From the NCBI RefSeq assembly GCF_002368335.1, contig NZ_AP018288.1, positions 2,720,838 to 2,784,837 of the forward strand: a stretch of 64,000 nt of DNA, given 5' to 3'. Source of the DNA: Nostoc sp. NIES-4103 (GTDB lineage Bacteria; Cyanobacteriota; Cyanobacteriia; Cyanobacteriales; Nostocaceae). Position 1 is the first letter of the stretch. Each line of letters begins with the position of its first letter. Under the pieces are notes generated by a model. It saw only the letters and a program-made list of their open reading frames with translations, had not been told where the DNA came from and searched no databases. The position numbers were made by a program, and so were the translations under genes. Shown in pieces: positions 14,420 to 23,867 of the stretch.

Positions 14420-15475
14420 CTAACGAACTGTTCCCCGCAATGCTTCAGTATCAATTGGTTTGATGAGATAGACTAACAACAGATTCCAGACAATTGCTGT
14501 AATCCAAGGTAATTTGCGGATAAGCTTCACAACTATTGGCTCAGAACTGCGGTCAATCTCCAACAGTTTCATGTTGTAATCTGAGCAGCGATGCAGACGT
14601 GGGAAAAACTTGGGATGTTCAGTATTGAGCTTCACCGGAAAAGCCCGACCGGCAGTTTCGTTAGTTTCGTATACAACTTGCCGATCAAATTCTGTTGCAT
14701 TCAATCCTAATGAATGATAAAAACCAGCCCGTTCGTGAACTGTCATGGTGTGGGTAGCAAATACCGATAATAGGAAAAAGCGACTCCATAATCTTGCTTT
14801 CCAGTTGTTCCAAAGTTGAGGTTGAGAACGTAAAAGTGCTTTGAAGATATCCCCGTGGCGGTTTTCATCCTGACACCAACTCTCAAAGTAGCGAAAGATG
14901 GGGTAAAACTGATTTTCTGGATGCTTTTCTAGATGGCGATAGATAATAATGTAGCGCCAGTAACCAATCTTTTCTGATAGGTAGACAGTATAGATCACCC
15001 ACTCAATTGGGAAAAACGTATAAGTGCGGGTTTTAGTAACAGTGGCTAAATCTAGGGAGAGTTTAAAATCGCCCATTGCTTTGTTGAGAAATCCGGCGTG
15101 GCGGGCTTCATCACGCGCCATCAGTTGAAATATCTCGGCTAGCAGTGGACTGCGGTTTTTCAGCTTGCGGGATAATTCCTTAAACAGCAAGAAGCCAGAA
15201 AACTCAGAAATGCAAGAGCGTTCCAAATACTCAATAAATGCTTGCCTTGCTTCACCGTCAATGTGTTCCCAAGACTGCTCAAACGCCTCATCTCGAACAA
15301 AATGATGGCGGTTGTAGTCCGCCTGCATTTCTTGGAGCATCACTTTTAACTCCGCTTCCTGGGCAGATAAATCCAGGCTGGCAGCTGTTTGAAAATCTGT
15401 AGTGTAGAAACGAGGGGTAAGTACGGTTTCTTTGCTTGCTGCTTTAATTTCCGGCTTGGTTGGGGTATTAACCAT
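14420..15475 (-). CDS. acsF: Mg-protoporphyrin IX monomethyl ester oxidative cyclase
   Basis: AcsF/ChlA forms the isocyclic ring of chlorophyll from Mg-protoporphyrin IX monomethyl ester, using O2 and a di-iron centre. Both di-iron motifs are visible: AEIFQLMARDEARHAGF and ESWCQDENRHGDIF, with additional acidic ligands (YLERSCISEFSGF). Length about 351 residues is normal. ATG 15475 is preferred; a GTG lies three codons upstream. The final hydrophobic segment (ITAIVWNLLLVYLIKP) suits membrane association. Cyanobacteria often have two copies; which one this is cannot be told. A palindrome just upstream of the start suggests repression. Confidence 0.92.
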   Translation of the reverse strand: MVNTPTKPEIKAASKETVLTPRFYTTDFQTAASLDLSAQEAELKVMLQEMQADYNRHHFVRDEAFEQSWEHIDGEARQAFIEYLERSCISEFSGFLLFKELSRKLKNRSPLLAEIFQLMARDEARHAGFLNKAMGDFKLSLDLATVTKTRTYTFFPIEWVIYTVYLSEKIGYWRYIIIYRHLEKHPENQFYPIFRYFESWCQDENRHGDIFKALLRSQPQLWNNWKARLWSRFFLLSVFATHTMTVHERAGFYHSLGLNATEFDRQVVYETNETAGRAFPVKLNTEHPKFFPRLHRCSDYNMKLLEIDRSSEPIVVKLIRKLPWITAIVWNLLLVYLIKPIDTEALRGTVR

Positions 15476-15488
15476 AACAATCACTCAA

Positions 15489-15510
15489 TAACTCAATAGC
15501 TATTAAGTTA
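15489..15510 (-). promoter_or_regulatory. Palindromic candidate operator upstream of acsF
   Basis: An almost perfect 22-bp palindrome: TAACT-C-AATAG on the left and CTATT-A-AGTTA on the right, centred 24 bp upstream of ATG 15475. ATAGCTAT also occurs upstream of hemF near 15692-15699. The size and symmetry fit an ArsR/SmtB operator; binding is inferred. Confidence 0.45.
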
Positions 15511-15749
15511 CGGTAAGTGTGTTTTTTTGGCTAGACCTGTTTACGATTCGTGATGCGTAGAGCAAGCGGTTTCTAACTGGTGCTTGGGGCATAGGGAATT
15601 GGGCATTGGTAACTTCTTGCCCATTCGCCATTCCCTTGTGAATGAAGTTTTTTATTAAGTTTTGAAACGTATCTATATTTTAAAACTTTATAGCTATACA
15701 GTAATTAAGTAATTTGATTTAGCTTACTCAGAGTCTCAGAGGTTTTAGC

Positions 15750-16808
15750 ATGGGTCGTCATTCAGATAATTCTCTGCAAAAAGCTATGGATAATACAATA
15801 TCGTCAGCACTTCCTGCCAATTCTGTCAATACATTGCCTGGGAATTCACGCCAGAAGGTAAAGCAGTTTATGCAGAATTTACAGGATCAAATTTGTGCTG
15901 CGCTGGAGGAACTTGACAAAAAAGCGTGCTTTCGGGAAGACCATTGGCAGCGATCGCTTGGTGGTGAAGGACGTACCCGTGTGATTCGCGAAGGGCGGGT
16001 GTTTGAACAAGGCGGTGTTAACTTTTCAGAAGTTTGGGGTGATACTTTGCCTCCTGCAATTTTGAGTCAACGTCCCGAAGCAGCCGGACATGACTTTTTT
16101 GCTACTGGAACCTCATTAGTGCTGCATCCTCGCAATCCCTATGTGCCAACGGTACACCTTAACTATCGCTACTTTGAGGCTGGGCCAATTTGGTGGTTTG
16201 GTGGAGGGGCCGATTTGACACCATACTACCCCTTTGTACAAGATGCCATTGACTTTCACACCTCCTTAAAACGTGCTTGTGATAGCTATCATCCAGAGTA
16301 TTACCCAGTTTTCAAACGTTGGTGTGATGAATATTTTTACTTGCGTCATCGGCAAGAGCAACGAGGCATTGGCGGCATATTCTTTGATTATCAAGATGCA
16401 AGTGGAAAACTTTATGTCGGTTCCCAAACAGATAGTGCTGCTGCCCTCTACAGTCAACAAGTAGGAACAGTATCTCGTAACTGGAACGATATTTTTGGCT
16501 TTGTGCATCAATGCGGTCTAGCATTTCTACCCGCCTACGTGCCCATTGTAGAACGACGGCAAGAAATGGAGTATAGCGATCGCCAGCGCCAGTTTCAACT
16601 ATACCGTCGGGGTCGTTACGCAGAGTTTAACTTAGTGTATGACAGGGGAACAGTTTTCGGTTTGCAAACTGAAGGACGGGCAGAATCTATTCTCATGTCT
16701 CTACCACCTCTAGCACGCTGGGAATATTGCTACGAACCAGAACCAGGGACACCCGAAGCACAACTCACCGAAATATTTCTCCAGCCCCAAGATTGGGCGA
16801 AGGTGTGA
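15750..16808 (+). CDS. hemF: Oxygen-dependent coproporphyrinogen III oxidase
   Basis: HemF decarboxylates two propionates of coproporphyrinogen III to give protoporphyrinogen IX in the cytosol, using O2. Signature segments are present: FEAGPIWWFGGGADLTPYYP, RWCDEYFYLRHRQEQRGIGG and AEFNLVYDRGTVFGLQT GR (about residues 145-330). Length about 352 residues is normal. The first 30 residues are variable; ATG 15786 is an alternative start. Divergent from acsF across about 270 bp, consistent with co-control of consecutive tetrapyrrole steps. A second aerobic copy is common in Nostocales. Confidence 0.95.
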   Translation: MGRHSDNSLQKAMDNTISSALPANSVNTLPGNSRQKVKQFMQNLQDQICAALEELDKKACFREDHWQRSLGGEGRTRVIREGRVFEQGGVNFSEVWGDTLPPAILSQRPEAAGHDFFATGTSLVLHPRNPYVPTVHLNYRYFEAGPIWWFGGGADLTPYYPFVQDAIDFHTSLKRACDSYHPEYYPVFKRWCDEYFYLRHRQEQRGIGGIFFDYQDASGKLYVGSQTDSAAALYSQQVGTVSRNWNDIFGFVHQCGLAFLPAYVPIVERRQEMEYSDRQRQFQLYRRGRYAEFNLVYDRGTVFGLQTEGRAESILMSLPPLARWEYCYEPEPGTPEAQLTEIFLQPQDWAKV

Positions 16809-16818
16809 AAAGGGTGTG

Positions 16819-16947
16819 ATATCAAGTTCGGTTTATTACTTATTACAACCTCTAAACCCCTCCCCAACCCTCCCCTTACCAAGGGGAGGGTGCCGTCAGG
16901 CGGGTGGGGTGTTTCAGGATTTATAAGTGATTAAGCGACCTTGATAT
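16819..16947. repeat. MITE-like element, family B, with long terminal inverted repeats
   Basis: A 129-bp element. Left end ATATCAAGTTCGGTTTATT and the reverse complement of the right end, ATATCAAGGTCGCTTAATC, match over about 25 positions with few mismatches. The centre holds a CCCTCCCCTT/AAGGGGAGGG hairpin. Related copies lie at 38362-38507 and, truncated, at 24930-25012. Confidence 0.65.
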
Positions 16948-17019
16948 TAATTGAGAATGGTGCAAGATATCAGCCTCATGTAACAAATTTTTTAGCCAAA
17001 TTATCACAGCAGCGCCATA

Positions 17020-17259
17020 ATGGAAGTAGAGATCAAATTAGGTCATATGTCTTTTCCTTCTTGTGCCTCTTCTGTGGTTGTTCTCAACCAGCAACAGGAG
17101 CAAAATATCTCCCACAAAAACCAGTACCAAGATGTACCAGTCAACTCTAGCAAGAGTGCGGCTAAAAGTAGCACTGTGGTTGAAAATGGGCGAGTGGTAG
17201 TTAAACCAATACAAACACTTGATGAGACTTCTAAGACTCAAAAAGAGTCTCAAACGTAA
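17020..17259 (+). CDS. Possible small hypothetical protein
   Basis: A 79-residue Ser/Gln/Lys-rich reading frame beginning MEVEIKLGHMSFPSCASSVV. No family, weak ribosome binding site, and a hairpin (gact-rich) near its end. It could be a real small protein or an open frame between hemF and the channel gene. Confidence 0.3.
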   Translation: MEVEIKLGHMSFPSCASSVVVLNQQQEQNISHKNQYQDVPVNSSKSAAKSSTVVENGRVVVKPIQTLDETSKTQKESQT

Positions 17260-17300
17260 TTTTGATGCATTGGTAATAGCTGCATCAAATTATTCAGTAG

Positions 17301-18215
17301 CTAATCTAAGGGTAAAATATCGTGAAAGCGGGTGTAGTCAACGTAGCGATGCCCTTCACTTGTGTGGTGAAAAATATCAACAAACTGATAGTTCCATAAA
17401 ATTTCGTTCGCTGTGTAGCTATGACGGGCATGAACGACTTGTGCAACTGTTTCATCAACGCCTGTTAGGGAAATGACAATATTACTATTTGTCTTGGTTA
17501 GCAACTCTGCGGTCATTCCATAGAGAGGACTATATTCATCTATTGGATGTATCGCTACCCAGGTAAGTGCAAAGCTGGGTGTCTGGCTCCTTACCATTTT
17601 GAGATCATGGAACCGACGCATAAAATGTCCTTCTGCTGTCACTTCATCACGCATCAGGTACACGCGTATTTGCGCCTCTAGAATTTGGTTGCGGCGCTGG
17701 TTAGCTGCGCGAAACATGAGAGTTGGTACTCCTTCATGAATTGTAATTAACGCAACACGAGAAAACATGACACGAGCAGTTGGTCGAGAAAAACGGGCAA
17801 ATGCTAGTCCCGTCATGACAGCAATTCCTACCAGACCAGTTATTGCTTCAATAGTGACGATGATATTGGCATAAGTGGTTTTCGGATACATCGCACCATA
17901 GCCGATGGATGCTAATGTTTGCACGCTGAAGAAAAATAAATCTAAAAAATAGCCCGGTCGGGCGTTTTCGATGCAGTCTCCGCCTAGCATGTAAACTAGA
18001 GCAAACAGGGCATTAGTTGTTATATATAAAACAGCTATCAGCGCTAAAAAGCCAATCCAGGGAATTGTCAACAGTAAATGATAGGGGTCACGCCAGTGGG
18101 AATACCATACATTCATACCTGTAATCTCAAACTGTCCATCCCGCAGTTTAAGGTGAATTTTTGGAATCAAAGGCTGTCGTTGCTTGTTTGAAAGTCTTTT
18201 GAATCTAAATTTCAT
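17301..18215 (-). CDS. Inward-rectifier potassium channel (KirBac-type)
   Basis: A 304-residue K+ channel. Two membrane helices flank a pore loop with selectivity filter TLASIGYGAMYP. The first helix is near WIGFLALIAVLYITTNALFALVY, the second near IIVTIEAITGLVGIAVMTGLAFARF. The C-terminal about 170 residues form the cytoplasmic immunoglobulin-like Kir domain (VLFSRVALI, LMFRAANQRRNQILEAQIR, THIPIDE-like LTWVAIHPIDEYSPLYG). Start ATG 18215; a TTG four codons upstream is less likely. Bacterial Kir channels conduct K+ and are gated by lipids or pH. Confidence 0.92.
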   Translation of the reverse strand: MKFRFKRLSNKQRQPLIPKIHLKLRDGQFEITGMNVWYSHWRDPYHLLLTIPWIGFLALIAVLYITTNALFALVYMLGGDCIENARPGYFLDLFFFSVQTLASIGYGAMYPKTTYANIIVTIEAITGLVGIAVMTGLAFARFSRPTARVMFSRVALITIHEGVPTLMFRAANQRRNQILEAQIRVYLMRDEVTAEGHFMRRFHDLKMVRSQTPSFALTWVAIHPIDEYSPLYGMTAELLTKTNSNIVISLTGVDETVAQVVHARHSYTANEILWNYQFVDIFHHTSEGHRYVDYTRFHDILPLD

Positions 18216-18229
18216 GGGGGTAGCCAAAA

Positions 18230-18800
18230 GAACGGCAACTGTTTTGTATATAATAGTTGACTTACGCTGTATAAATTTGTCCTCTTCGCTTATATCCCCT
18301 GCCTAAAGGCGAGGGGTTTTATGCATCACGGCTCGTAAATGTCACAGATCAGTTTTTCTACAAACTTGCAATTACGAATTATCGCTCTTTCATCACTACT
18401 CCAGAGAATACCAAGATGGGAACTGGATTCACCAAGACTGCGACCCCCGCAACGCACTGGCTCCACGATAGCGGGTTCGCCGTTAGACGTTCTCGTACCC
18501 CTACGCTTAAGCAAGCTAGCAAGAGCGTCTTTGAAGGAGAAGAGTAGCCGCACCAAGCGTCTACAGCACGAGCGCACTTTTGATACAACAGAAAAGCCAG
18601 GAGATGCTCCTGGCAATATACTTGTAAAAATTTAGAAATATTATTGCTGAAAAAATAGCCAATAATATTCTAATAAATAATAGTTAATAAACAAATATGA
18701 AACAGTATTTATCTACCATCATTATACAAGATACGATTGAGACTATGAACAAAGATTATTACTTGTATAATATGACAGACTTATATTTGTTCATTTCCTA
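18230..18800. other. Intergenic region with terminator-like hairpin and repeated GC-rich sequence
   Basis: Holds a CCCCT/AGGGG hairpin with T-run (about 18297-18321). A GC-rich stretch (about 18440-18590) containing cgcactggctc, gttcgccgttagacgttctcg shares phrases with 53230-53300. AT-rich sequence follows. The open frames here are repeat-derived and not annotated. Confidence 0.4.
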
Positions 18801-18802
18801 AT

Positions 18803-19168
18803 TTAGTATTGCTCTACATCTGGAAAAGGTAATTGTTTAGAACTATTTGCACCAAGAACTTCAATACCTTTTTTGCCTCGAATACCGTCTACTGGAAGAG
18901 AAACTGTATATGGTGCAGTAGCTGGTAGCCCAATTCCAGACACAGTGCCAACTACCTCAACTCCCCAATATTCAGGTTGCTGGATGTACACAAGTGGAAC
19001 GAGACGAACTTCCATATTCAAGTATGGTTTCGTCCCACTGACAACTAAAATATAAGTGCCACTGACTATACCAGGACGAATTTCTGCTTCTTCAAAGTCA
19101 ATCAATCGAGATGACTCTGGTTTTGGTAAAGCTTTAAATTGACTAAGACCTTCCTCTAATGTAGCCAT
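18803..19168 (-). CDS. Conserved small cyanobacterial protein
   Basis: A 121-residue beta-rich protein (IRPGIVSGTYILVVSGTKPY, MEVRLVPLVYIQQPEYWGV) with no signal peptide and no domain name I can assign. A clear ribosome binding site (AGGAGAAAG) precedes ATG 19168. Beta-sandwich character suggests a binding protein. It stands alone, with no operon partner. Confidence 0.55.
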   Translation of the reverse strand: MATLEEGLSQFKALPKPESSRLIDFEEAEIRPGIVSGTYILVVSGTKPYLNMEVRLVPLVYIQQPEYWGVEVVGTVSGIGLPATAPYTVSLPVDGIRGKKGIEVLGANSSKQLPFPDVEQY

Positions 19169-19512
19169 TATTTCTTTCTCCTGTACAAAAATGATGTTTT
19201 TGTAGAATCTACTAATTAATTAGGTAACAAGATGCGATCAACCTTGTACCTTCATGTTTTTAGATTCTTAGTTAACTCCTCAGTCTCGAAATCACAGTTT
19301 ACGCAAAATTCACTTAATTGTTACATTTATTTATATAGATTTCCTAAATAATATGTGAAAAATTTTAAGTAATGTAGGCTGGGCTTTGCTATGCCAAGAG
19401 TCAAAAATTGAACATCAGTCTTACGCACTGCTTCACCAAGAACGCCAAAGATGCTAACAGAAGAAACAACAAGAAGAAATGCTTAACTGAACTGTATTGC
19501 GTCAAAGCCCAC

Positions 19513-19554
19513 AAATAGCACCTAGAAAATTTCTTGATTTTCTAGGTGCTATTT
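19513..19554. terminator. Perfect 18-bp hairpin
   Basis: AAATAGCACCTAGAAAAT (19513-19530) and ATTTTCTAGGTGCTATTT (19537-19554) are fully complementary around TTCTTG. Upstream 19371-19510 is non-coding, so this may terminate a small RNA read on the plus strand, or the 18803-19168 region's antisense. No promoter was confirmed. Confidence 0.6.
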
Positions 19555-19623
19555 CTCTGATCTGGGGAACTTGCTGTGTAAAAATCGTGTCTTTCAAAAC
19601 ACTGATAAATTTATATAGTTGCA

Positions 19624-20118
19624 ATGTTGAAAACAGTACTAAATAAAGGGCTAGGATTATCGTGGATGATAGTTACAGTGTGCATCACATCAACAATGTA
19701 CACTGTAGCTGATGCTCAAGAAGCGCCACCAATATTTGGAGATGTCACAATTAGCCACAAATTTTCCCCAGACCCTTTGATAGTTAGGGGTATGAGTGGC
19801 GGTTCACTGGCTCAAAACCAAATTGCTGGGAGGTCTGAAACACCTACTGGCCCATGTACTGGATTTGTAGATGAAGCACCAGACCATACTCTGTCACTCA
19901 CAAGTAAATTTGATTACTTGAAACTACAAGTGCAAAGTCCTCAAGACACCACCATCATGATCAAAGGCCCTGGTGGTACTTGGTGTAATGACGATTTTGT
20001 AGGTAAAAATCCTGGCATAGTTGGGGAATGGCTACCTGGGGAATACCAAGTTTGGGTGGGTTCATACGAAAAAGGCAAGTATTTTCCTTACACTTTAGAA
20101 ATTACAGAAACTAAGTAA
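19624..20118 (+). CDS. Secreted hypothetical protein
   Basis: A 164-residue protein with a signal peptide (SWMIVTVCITSTMYTVADAQ, cleavage after ADA-Q). The mature part has beta-sandwich features of pre-peptidase C-terminal (PPC-like) domains: DHTLSLTSKFDYLKLQVQSP, TIMIKGPGGTWCNDDFVGK, LPGEYQVWVGSYEKGKYFPYTLEI. Two cysteines (GPCTGF, TWCNDD) may form a disulphide. Probably periplasmic and carbohydrate- or surface-binding. Convergent with a lipoprotein across a shared terminator. Confidence 0.65.
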   Translation: MLKTVLNKGLGLSWMIVTVCITSTMYTVADAQEAPPIFGDVTISHKFSPDPLIVRGMSGGSLAQNQIAGRSETPTGPCTGFVDEAPDHTLSLTSKFDYLKLQVQSPQDTTIMIKGPGGTWCNDDFVGKNPGIVGEWLPGEYQVWVGSYEKGKYFPYTLEITETK

Positions 20119-20297
20119 ATATTACATTAAAAAATATACTAGCTTTTCAAATTTAAGTATATTTTCTATATTACTTGGAATTCAATAGTAGATAGATTGA
20201 GCCAATTTGCTCAACCTGACCTTAATCCGAATTTAACTTCTAATCAGTTTGAGTTTTTTACAAACACTAGGCAGTAAAAATCAATTGCATAATTTTG

Positions 20298-20325
20298 AAA
20301 AGACCTAGTTAGTACTAGGTCTTTT
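20298..20325. terminator. Bidirectional terminator
   Basis: AAAAGACCTAGT (20298-20309) and ACTAGGTCTTTT (20314-20325) form a perfect 12-bp stem with A- and T-runs, between convergent genes ending at 20118 and 20363. Confidence 0.8.
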
Positions 20326-20362
20326 TTGTACCTGAAAGCTTGCAAATTCAGTTGTTCTTTAA

Positions 20363-20851
20363 CTATTCTCCAGCTATCCAGCGCACATAAGGACGGAACC
20401 CACCTGTTCCTTGATATGTAATTGTGGTATTTAGTGTTGATTGGTTCAAATCCACGCGGAAATAAACCTTTCCATTGCGAAACTGGAAGTTGTACACACG
20501 AGGTCTTTCTGACTTAGCACTACCAACACAAGATGCATAAGATTGTCGTAATCGTGCTTCGTATTCTACAAATTTCTCACCAGAGGCTATCAATTTAGCA
20601 TTCCTAATGTCAGCCACAGCAGTATGTTCAGCACCACCTTCAAAAGGAAGTAAGAAAGTCCAAATACCAATTGTCTGAGGACATGTCCCTGCTTCTTGTT
20701 TGACATTGAGTATCATGTTGGGTTGAGATAGTGACGAACCGCTATTGTTTACAGTTTCGCTTTTACCTTGAGTACAGGCAGTTAATATTCCTAGACTCAC
20801 AACTAAAGAAACTAGGGCTAAAGTCAAGTATTTGAGAGTTTTAAAATACAT
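20363..20851 (-). CDS. Putative lipoprotein
   Basis: A 162-residue protein from ATG 20851 with a lipoprotein signal: basic start, hydrophobic core LTLALVSLVVSLGILTAC, lipobox LTAC. The mature part (EAGTCPQTIGIWTFLLPFEGG, VYNFQFRNGKVYFRVDLNQ) has a cysteine pair and a beta-rich fold; function unknown. Longer readings upstream cross AT-rich non-coding DNA. Likely membrane-anchored in the periplasm. Confidence 0.65.
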   Translation of the reverse strand: MYFKTLKYLTLALVSLVVSLGILTACTQGKSETVNNSGSSLSQPNMILNVKQEAGTCPQTIGIWTFLLPFEGGAEHTAVADIRNAKLIASGEKFVEYEARLRQSYASCVGSAKSERPRVYNFQFRNGKVYFRVDLNQSTLNTTITYQGTGGFRPYVRWIAGE

Positions 20852-20974
20852 TTTTGTAGTTCCATTAACTAATTTTCTTTTGCTGGCAATTAAGTATCTA
20901 ACTATACAAATGAAAAATATGTGGCTAGAATAGATGTATTTTTTATGACATATTCTGAGATTGAAAAGTTGCAC

Positions 20975-21411
20975 GCTGCAATAAAGTAACCTTGCTGCTC
21001 AAGAAACTCTCAAGGCAGGTTGCTCTTTTGTGTGTGACGCAGTTGCGATCGCCACCACCCTGCACTATTCGACAAAACTCATTTCTGGCTGATTCTGGCG
21101 AATCTGAAATTTTCTGCTTGGTTAATCCCAGTTGTATTAAAATTAAGTTAACTTTAATTAAGATTCTTGTCGGCATTACTCTAGTGCCCAAGTGGTTCTA
21201 TGGTAATGCACGACCAGAAATCAGATTAAACAAACTGGATTAATAAACATCCGTTGCACATCTAACCTAGTAACTAAGCTAAAACAGTGCTGTTGGTAGG
21301 AAAACTACTACTTTGCTAGCTTTGCCAAAGTTGTAGCGAGTGGGGTTTTCCCGACCCAAAGGACTGTTGCTAGAGGTGAATAATTGTAATGGCATCTAGA
21401 GGCAAATTAAA
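20975..21411. other. Upstream region of ftsH
   Basis: About 440 bp. It contains scattered A/T-rich sequence and a GGCATCTAGAGGCAAAT leader close to the ftsH start, but no clear RNA gene, terminator or repeat was recognised. Confidence 0.35.
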
Positions 21412-23298
21412 ATGAAATTTTCTTGGAAAGTCCTGGCACTCTGGACATTGCCTGCTTTAGTGATTGGCTTTTTCTTCTGGCAAGGGGCGTTTGCCAATGC
21501 TCCTGCTGACATGGGTAAGAATGCAGCCAATACCCGCATGACCTACGGTCGCTTCCTGGAATACTTAGACGCCGATCGCGTTACCAGTGTAGACCTGTAC
21601 GAAGGCGGTAGAACAGCAATTATCGAAGCAGTCGATCAAGATATCGACAATCGCGTCCAACGGTGGCGGGTGGATCTGCCTGTTAACGCACCTGAGTTGA
21701 TTAACAAGCTCAAAGCTAAAGGAATTAGTTTTGATGCCCATCCCATGCGGAATGATGGCGCTATCTGGGGATTGTTGGGTAATCTGATTTTTCCCATATT
21801 ATTGATTACTGGACTGTTCTTTTTGTTCCGTCGCTCTAGCAACCTCCCAGGCGGCCCTGGTCAAGCGATGAACTTTGGCAAATCCAGAGCGCGTTTTCAA
21901 ATGGAAGCCAAAACTGGGGTAAAATTTGACGACGTAGCAGGCATCGAAGAAGCAAAAGAAGAACTGCAAGAAGTTGTTACCTTCCTCAAACAGCCAGAAA
22001 GATTCACAGCTGTAGGCGCACGCATTCCTAAAGGAGTGCTGTTAGTAGGGCCTCCAGGAACTGGTAAAACTTTATTAGCAAAAGCGATCGCTGGGGAAGC
22101 AGGTGTACCATTCTTCAGCATTTCCGGCTCAGAATTTGTGGAAATGTTTGTCGGTGTGGGTGCATCCCGTGTCCGCGACTTGTTCAAGAAAGCTAAAGAT
22201 AACGCCCCCTGTATCATCTTCATCGATGAAATCGACGCAGTGGGAAGACAACGGGGTGCTGGTATCGGTGGCGGTAATGACGAAAGAGAGCAAACCCTGA
22301 ACCAGTTGCTTACTGAGATGGACGGTTTTGAAGGTAACACAGGCATCATTATTATTGCTGCCACCAACCGTCCTGATGTCCTTGATGCGGCGTTGTTGCG
22401 TCCCGGACGCTTTGACCGCCAGGTAACAGTTGATGCACCAGACATCAAAGGGCGTTTGGAAATCTTACAAGTCCACGCACGCAACAAGAAACTCGACCCC
22501 AGCGTATCCTTAGAAGCGATCGCCCGTCGTACTCCTGGTTTTACTGGTGCAGATTTAGCTAACTTACTCAACGAAGCCGCTATTCTCACCGCCAGAAGAC
22601 GCAAAGAAGCCATCACCCTCCGGGAAATTGATGATGCGGTGGATCGGGTAGTAGCTGGTATGGAAGGCACTCCCTTGGTAGACAGCAAGAGCAAGCGCTT
22701 GATTGCCTACCACGAAATTGGACACGCCTTAGTGGGAACTTTGTTAAAAGACCATGACCCAGTGCAAAAAGTTACCCTCATCCCCCGCGGACAAGCACAA
22801 GGTTTGACTTGGTTTAGTCCCAGCGAAGAACAAGGCTTAATTTCCCGTTCCCAGTTAAAAGCGCGGATTACTGGTGCTTTGGGTGGTCGCGCCGCTGAAG
22901 AAGTGGTGTTTGGCCCTGCGGAAGTCACAACTGGTGCTGGTGGAGACTTGCAACAATTGTCGGGAATGGCAAGGCAGATGGTGACTCGGTTCGGGATGTC
23001 TGATTTAGGTCCTTTGTCCTTAGAAAGCCAGCAAGGGGAAGTATTCTTAGGTCGTGACTGGACGACTCGTTCTGAGTATTCCGAATCGATTTCTTCGCGT
23101 ATCGATACTCAAGTGCGGGCGATCGTTGAAGATTGCTACGAAACAGCTAAGAAGATTATACGTGACCATCGCACCGTCACAGATCGCTTAGTAGATTTGC
23201 TCATTGAAAAAGAAACCATTGACGGCGACGAATTCCGTCAGATTGTGGCTGAGTACGCTGAAGTACCAGAGAAGCAGCAGTACGTACCACAACTGTAA
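21412..23298 (+). CDS. ftsH: ATP-dependent zinc metalloprotease FtsH
   Basis: A 628-residue membrane AAA+ protease that degrades damaged or misassembled membrane proteins, in cyanobacteria notably photosystem subunits. N-terminal membrane helix (WTLPALVIGFFFWQGAFA) and a second near LIFPILLITGLFFLF. Walker A GPPGTGKT, Walker B IIFIDEIDAVG, SRH region ATNRPDVLDAALLRPGRFDRQ. The zinc site reads HEIGH rather than the usual HEAGH, seen in some cyanobacterial paralogues. Conserved GAEVTTGAGGDLQQ follows. One of several cyanobacterial FtsH paralogues (FtsH1-4); which is not resolved. Confidence 0.95.
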   Translation: MKFSWKVLALWTLPALVIGFFFWQGAFANAPADMGKNAANTRMTYGRFLEYLDADRVTSVDLYEGGRTAIIEAVDQDIDNRVQRWRVDLPVNAPELINKLKAKGISFDAHPMRNDGAIWGLLGNLIFPILLITGLFFLFRRSSNLPGGPGQAMNFGKSRARFQMEAKTGVKFDDVAGIEEAKEELQEVVTFLKQPERFTAVGARIPKGVLLVGPPGTGKTLLAKAIAGEAGVPFFSISGSEFVEMFVGVGASRVRDLFKKAKDNAPCIIFIDEIDAVGRQRGAGIGGGNDEREQTLNQLLTEMDGFEGNTGIIIIAATNRPDVLDAALLRPGRFDRQVTVDAPDIKGRLEILQVHARNKKLDPSVSLEAIARRTPGFTGADLANLLNEAAILTARRRKEAITLREIDDAVDRVVAGMEGTPLVDSKSKRLIAYHEIGHALVGTLLKDHDPVQKVTLIPRGQAQGLTWFSPSEEQGLISRSQLKARITGALGGRAAEEVVFGPAEVTTGAGGDLQQLSGMARQMVTRFGMSDLGPLSLESQQGEVFLGRDWTTRSEYSESISSRIDTQVRAIVEDCYETAKKIIRDHRTVTDRLVDLLIEKETIDGDEFRQIVAEYAEVPEKQQYVPQL

Positions 23299-23405
23299 TA
23301 GTTGAATCTTTTCTGGGCTACTGCCTGGAAACGAGCAAAATCACAAAAATAAAATGGGGATGGTGTTGGCTATCCTCATTTTTTATTGCTCATTTACTCT
23401 TGAAA

Positions 23406-23678
23406 CTATACTTTTGAAGTGCTTGCTGCTTGAGAAGCTATAGTAACTTTTCCCTGTGCAGTTCCATTTATTAAGTAGGTGAGTCCTCTATAAATCAATT
23501 TATAAGCTGCCAGTGATGCAGGAAATTGAGGTGATTTCGCATTACCATCAACACGATAAGTAACCCCACGATACATCAGGTTATAAACTCTTCCTGACTG
23601 AAGAACTGGCTGAAATGGTTGTTGTGCTTCTTGGCTTGGGTTATATTCGTAACTTAGACCACGATAATGAAGTTTCAT
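23406..23678 (-). CDS. DUF4278-type triple YRG repeat protein
   Basis: A 90-residue protein with three repeats: LHYRGLSYEY, LMYRGVTYRV and LIYRGLTYLI, separated by polar linkers. This is the cyanobacterial DUF4278 pattern, of unknown function. Monocistronic, with a ribosome binding site (GGAGGCAAA) before ATG 23678. Confidence 0.75.
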   Translation of the reverse strand: MKLHYRGLSYEYNPSQEAQQPFQPVLQSGRVYNLMYRGVTYRVDGNAKSPQFPASLAAYKLIYRGLTYLINGTAQGKVTIASQAASTSKV

Positions 23679-23867
23679 ATTTTTGCCTCCAAAATACTTG
23701 CTGATAGATTTATCAGCGGCTAATTTGAGACTTATGCAAGGTTGTAAAAAGTTTACATTGATTAATTTTATCTACTTTTCAACCCGTCGAACTCACATCA
23801 TGTTAGACATACCAAAATAGTGATTGCAGGGTTTTATACGTCAACTCAGCTTACAAGTTGCCTCGGT

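Noticed and set aside
18339..18635. Open frame of 98 codons on the plus strand
   Set aside because: It runs through a GC-rich dispersed repeat and its complement is open too; composition is not protein-like.
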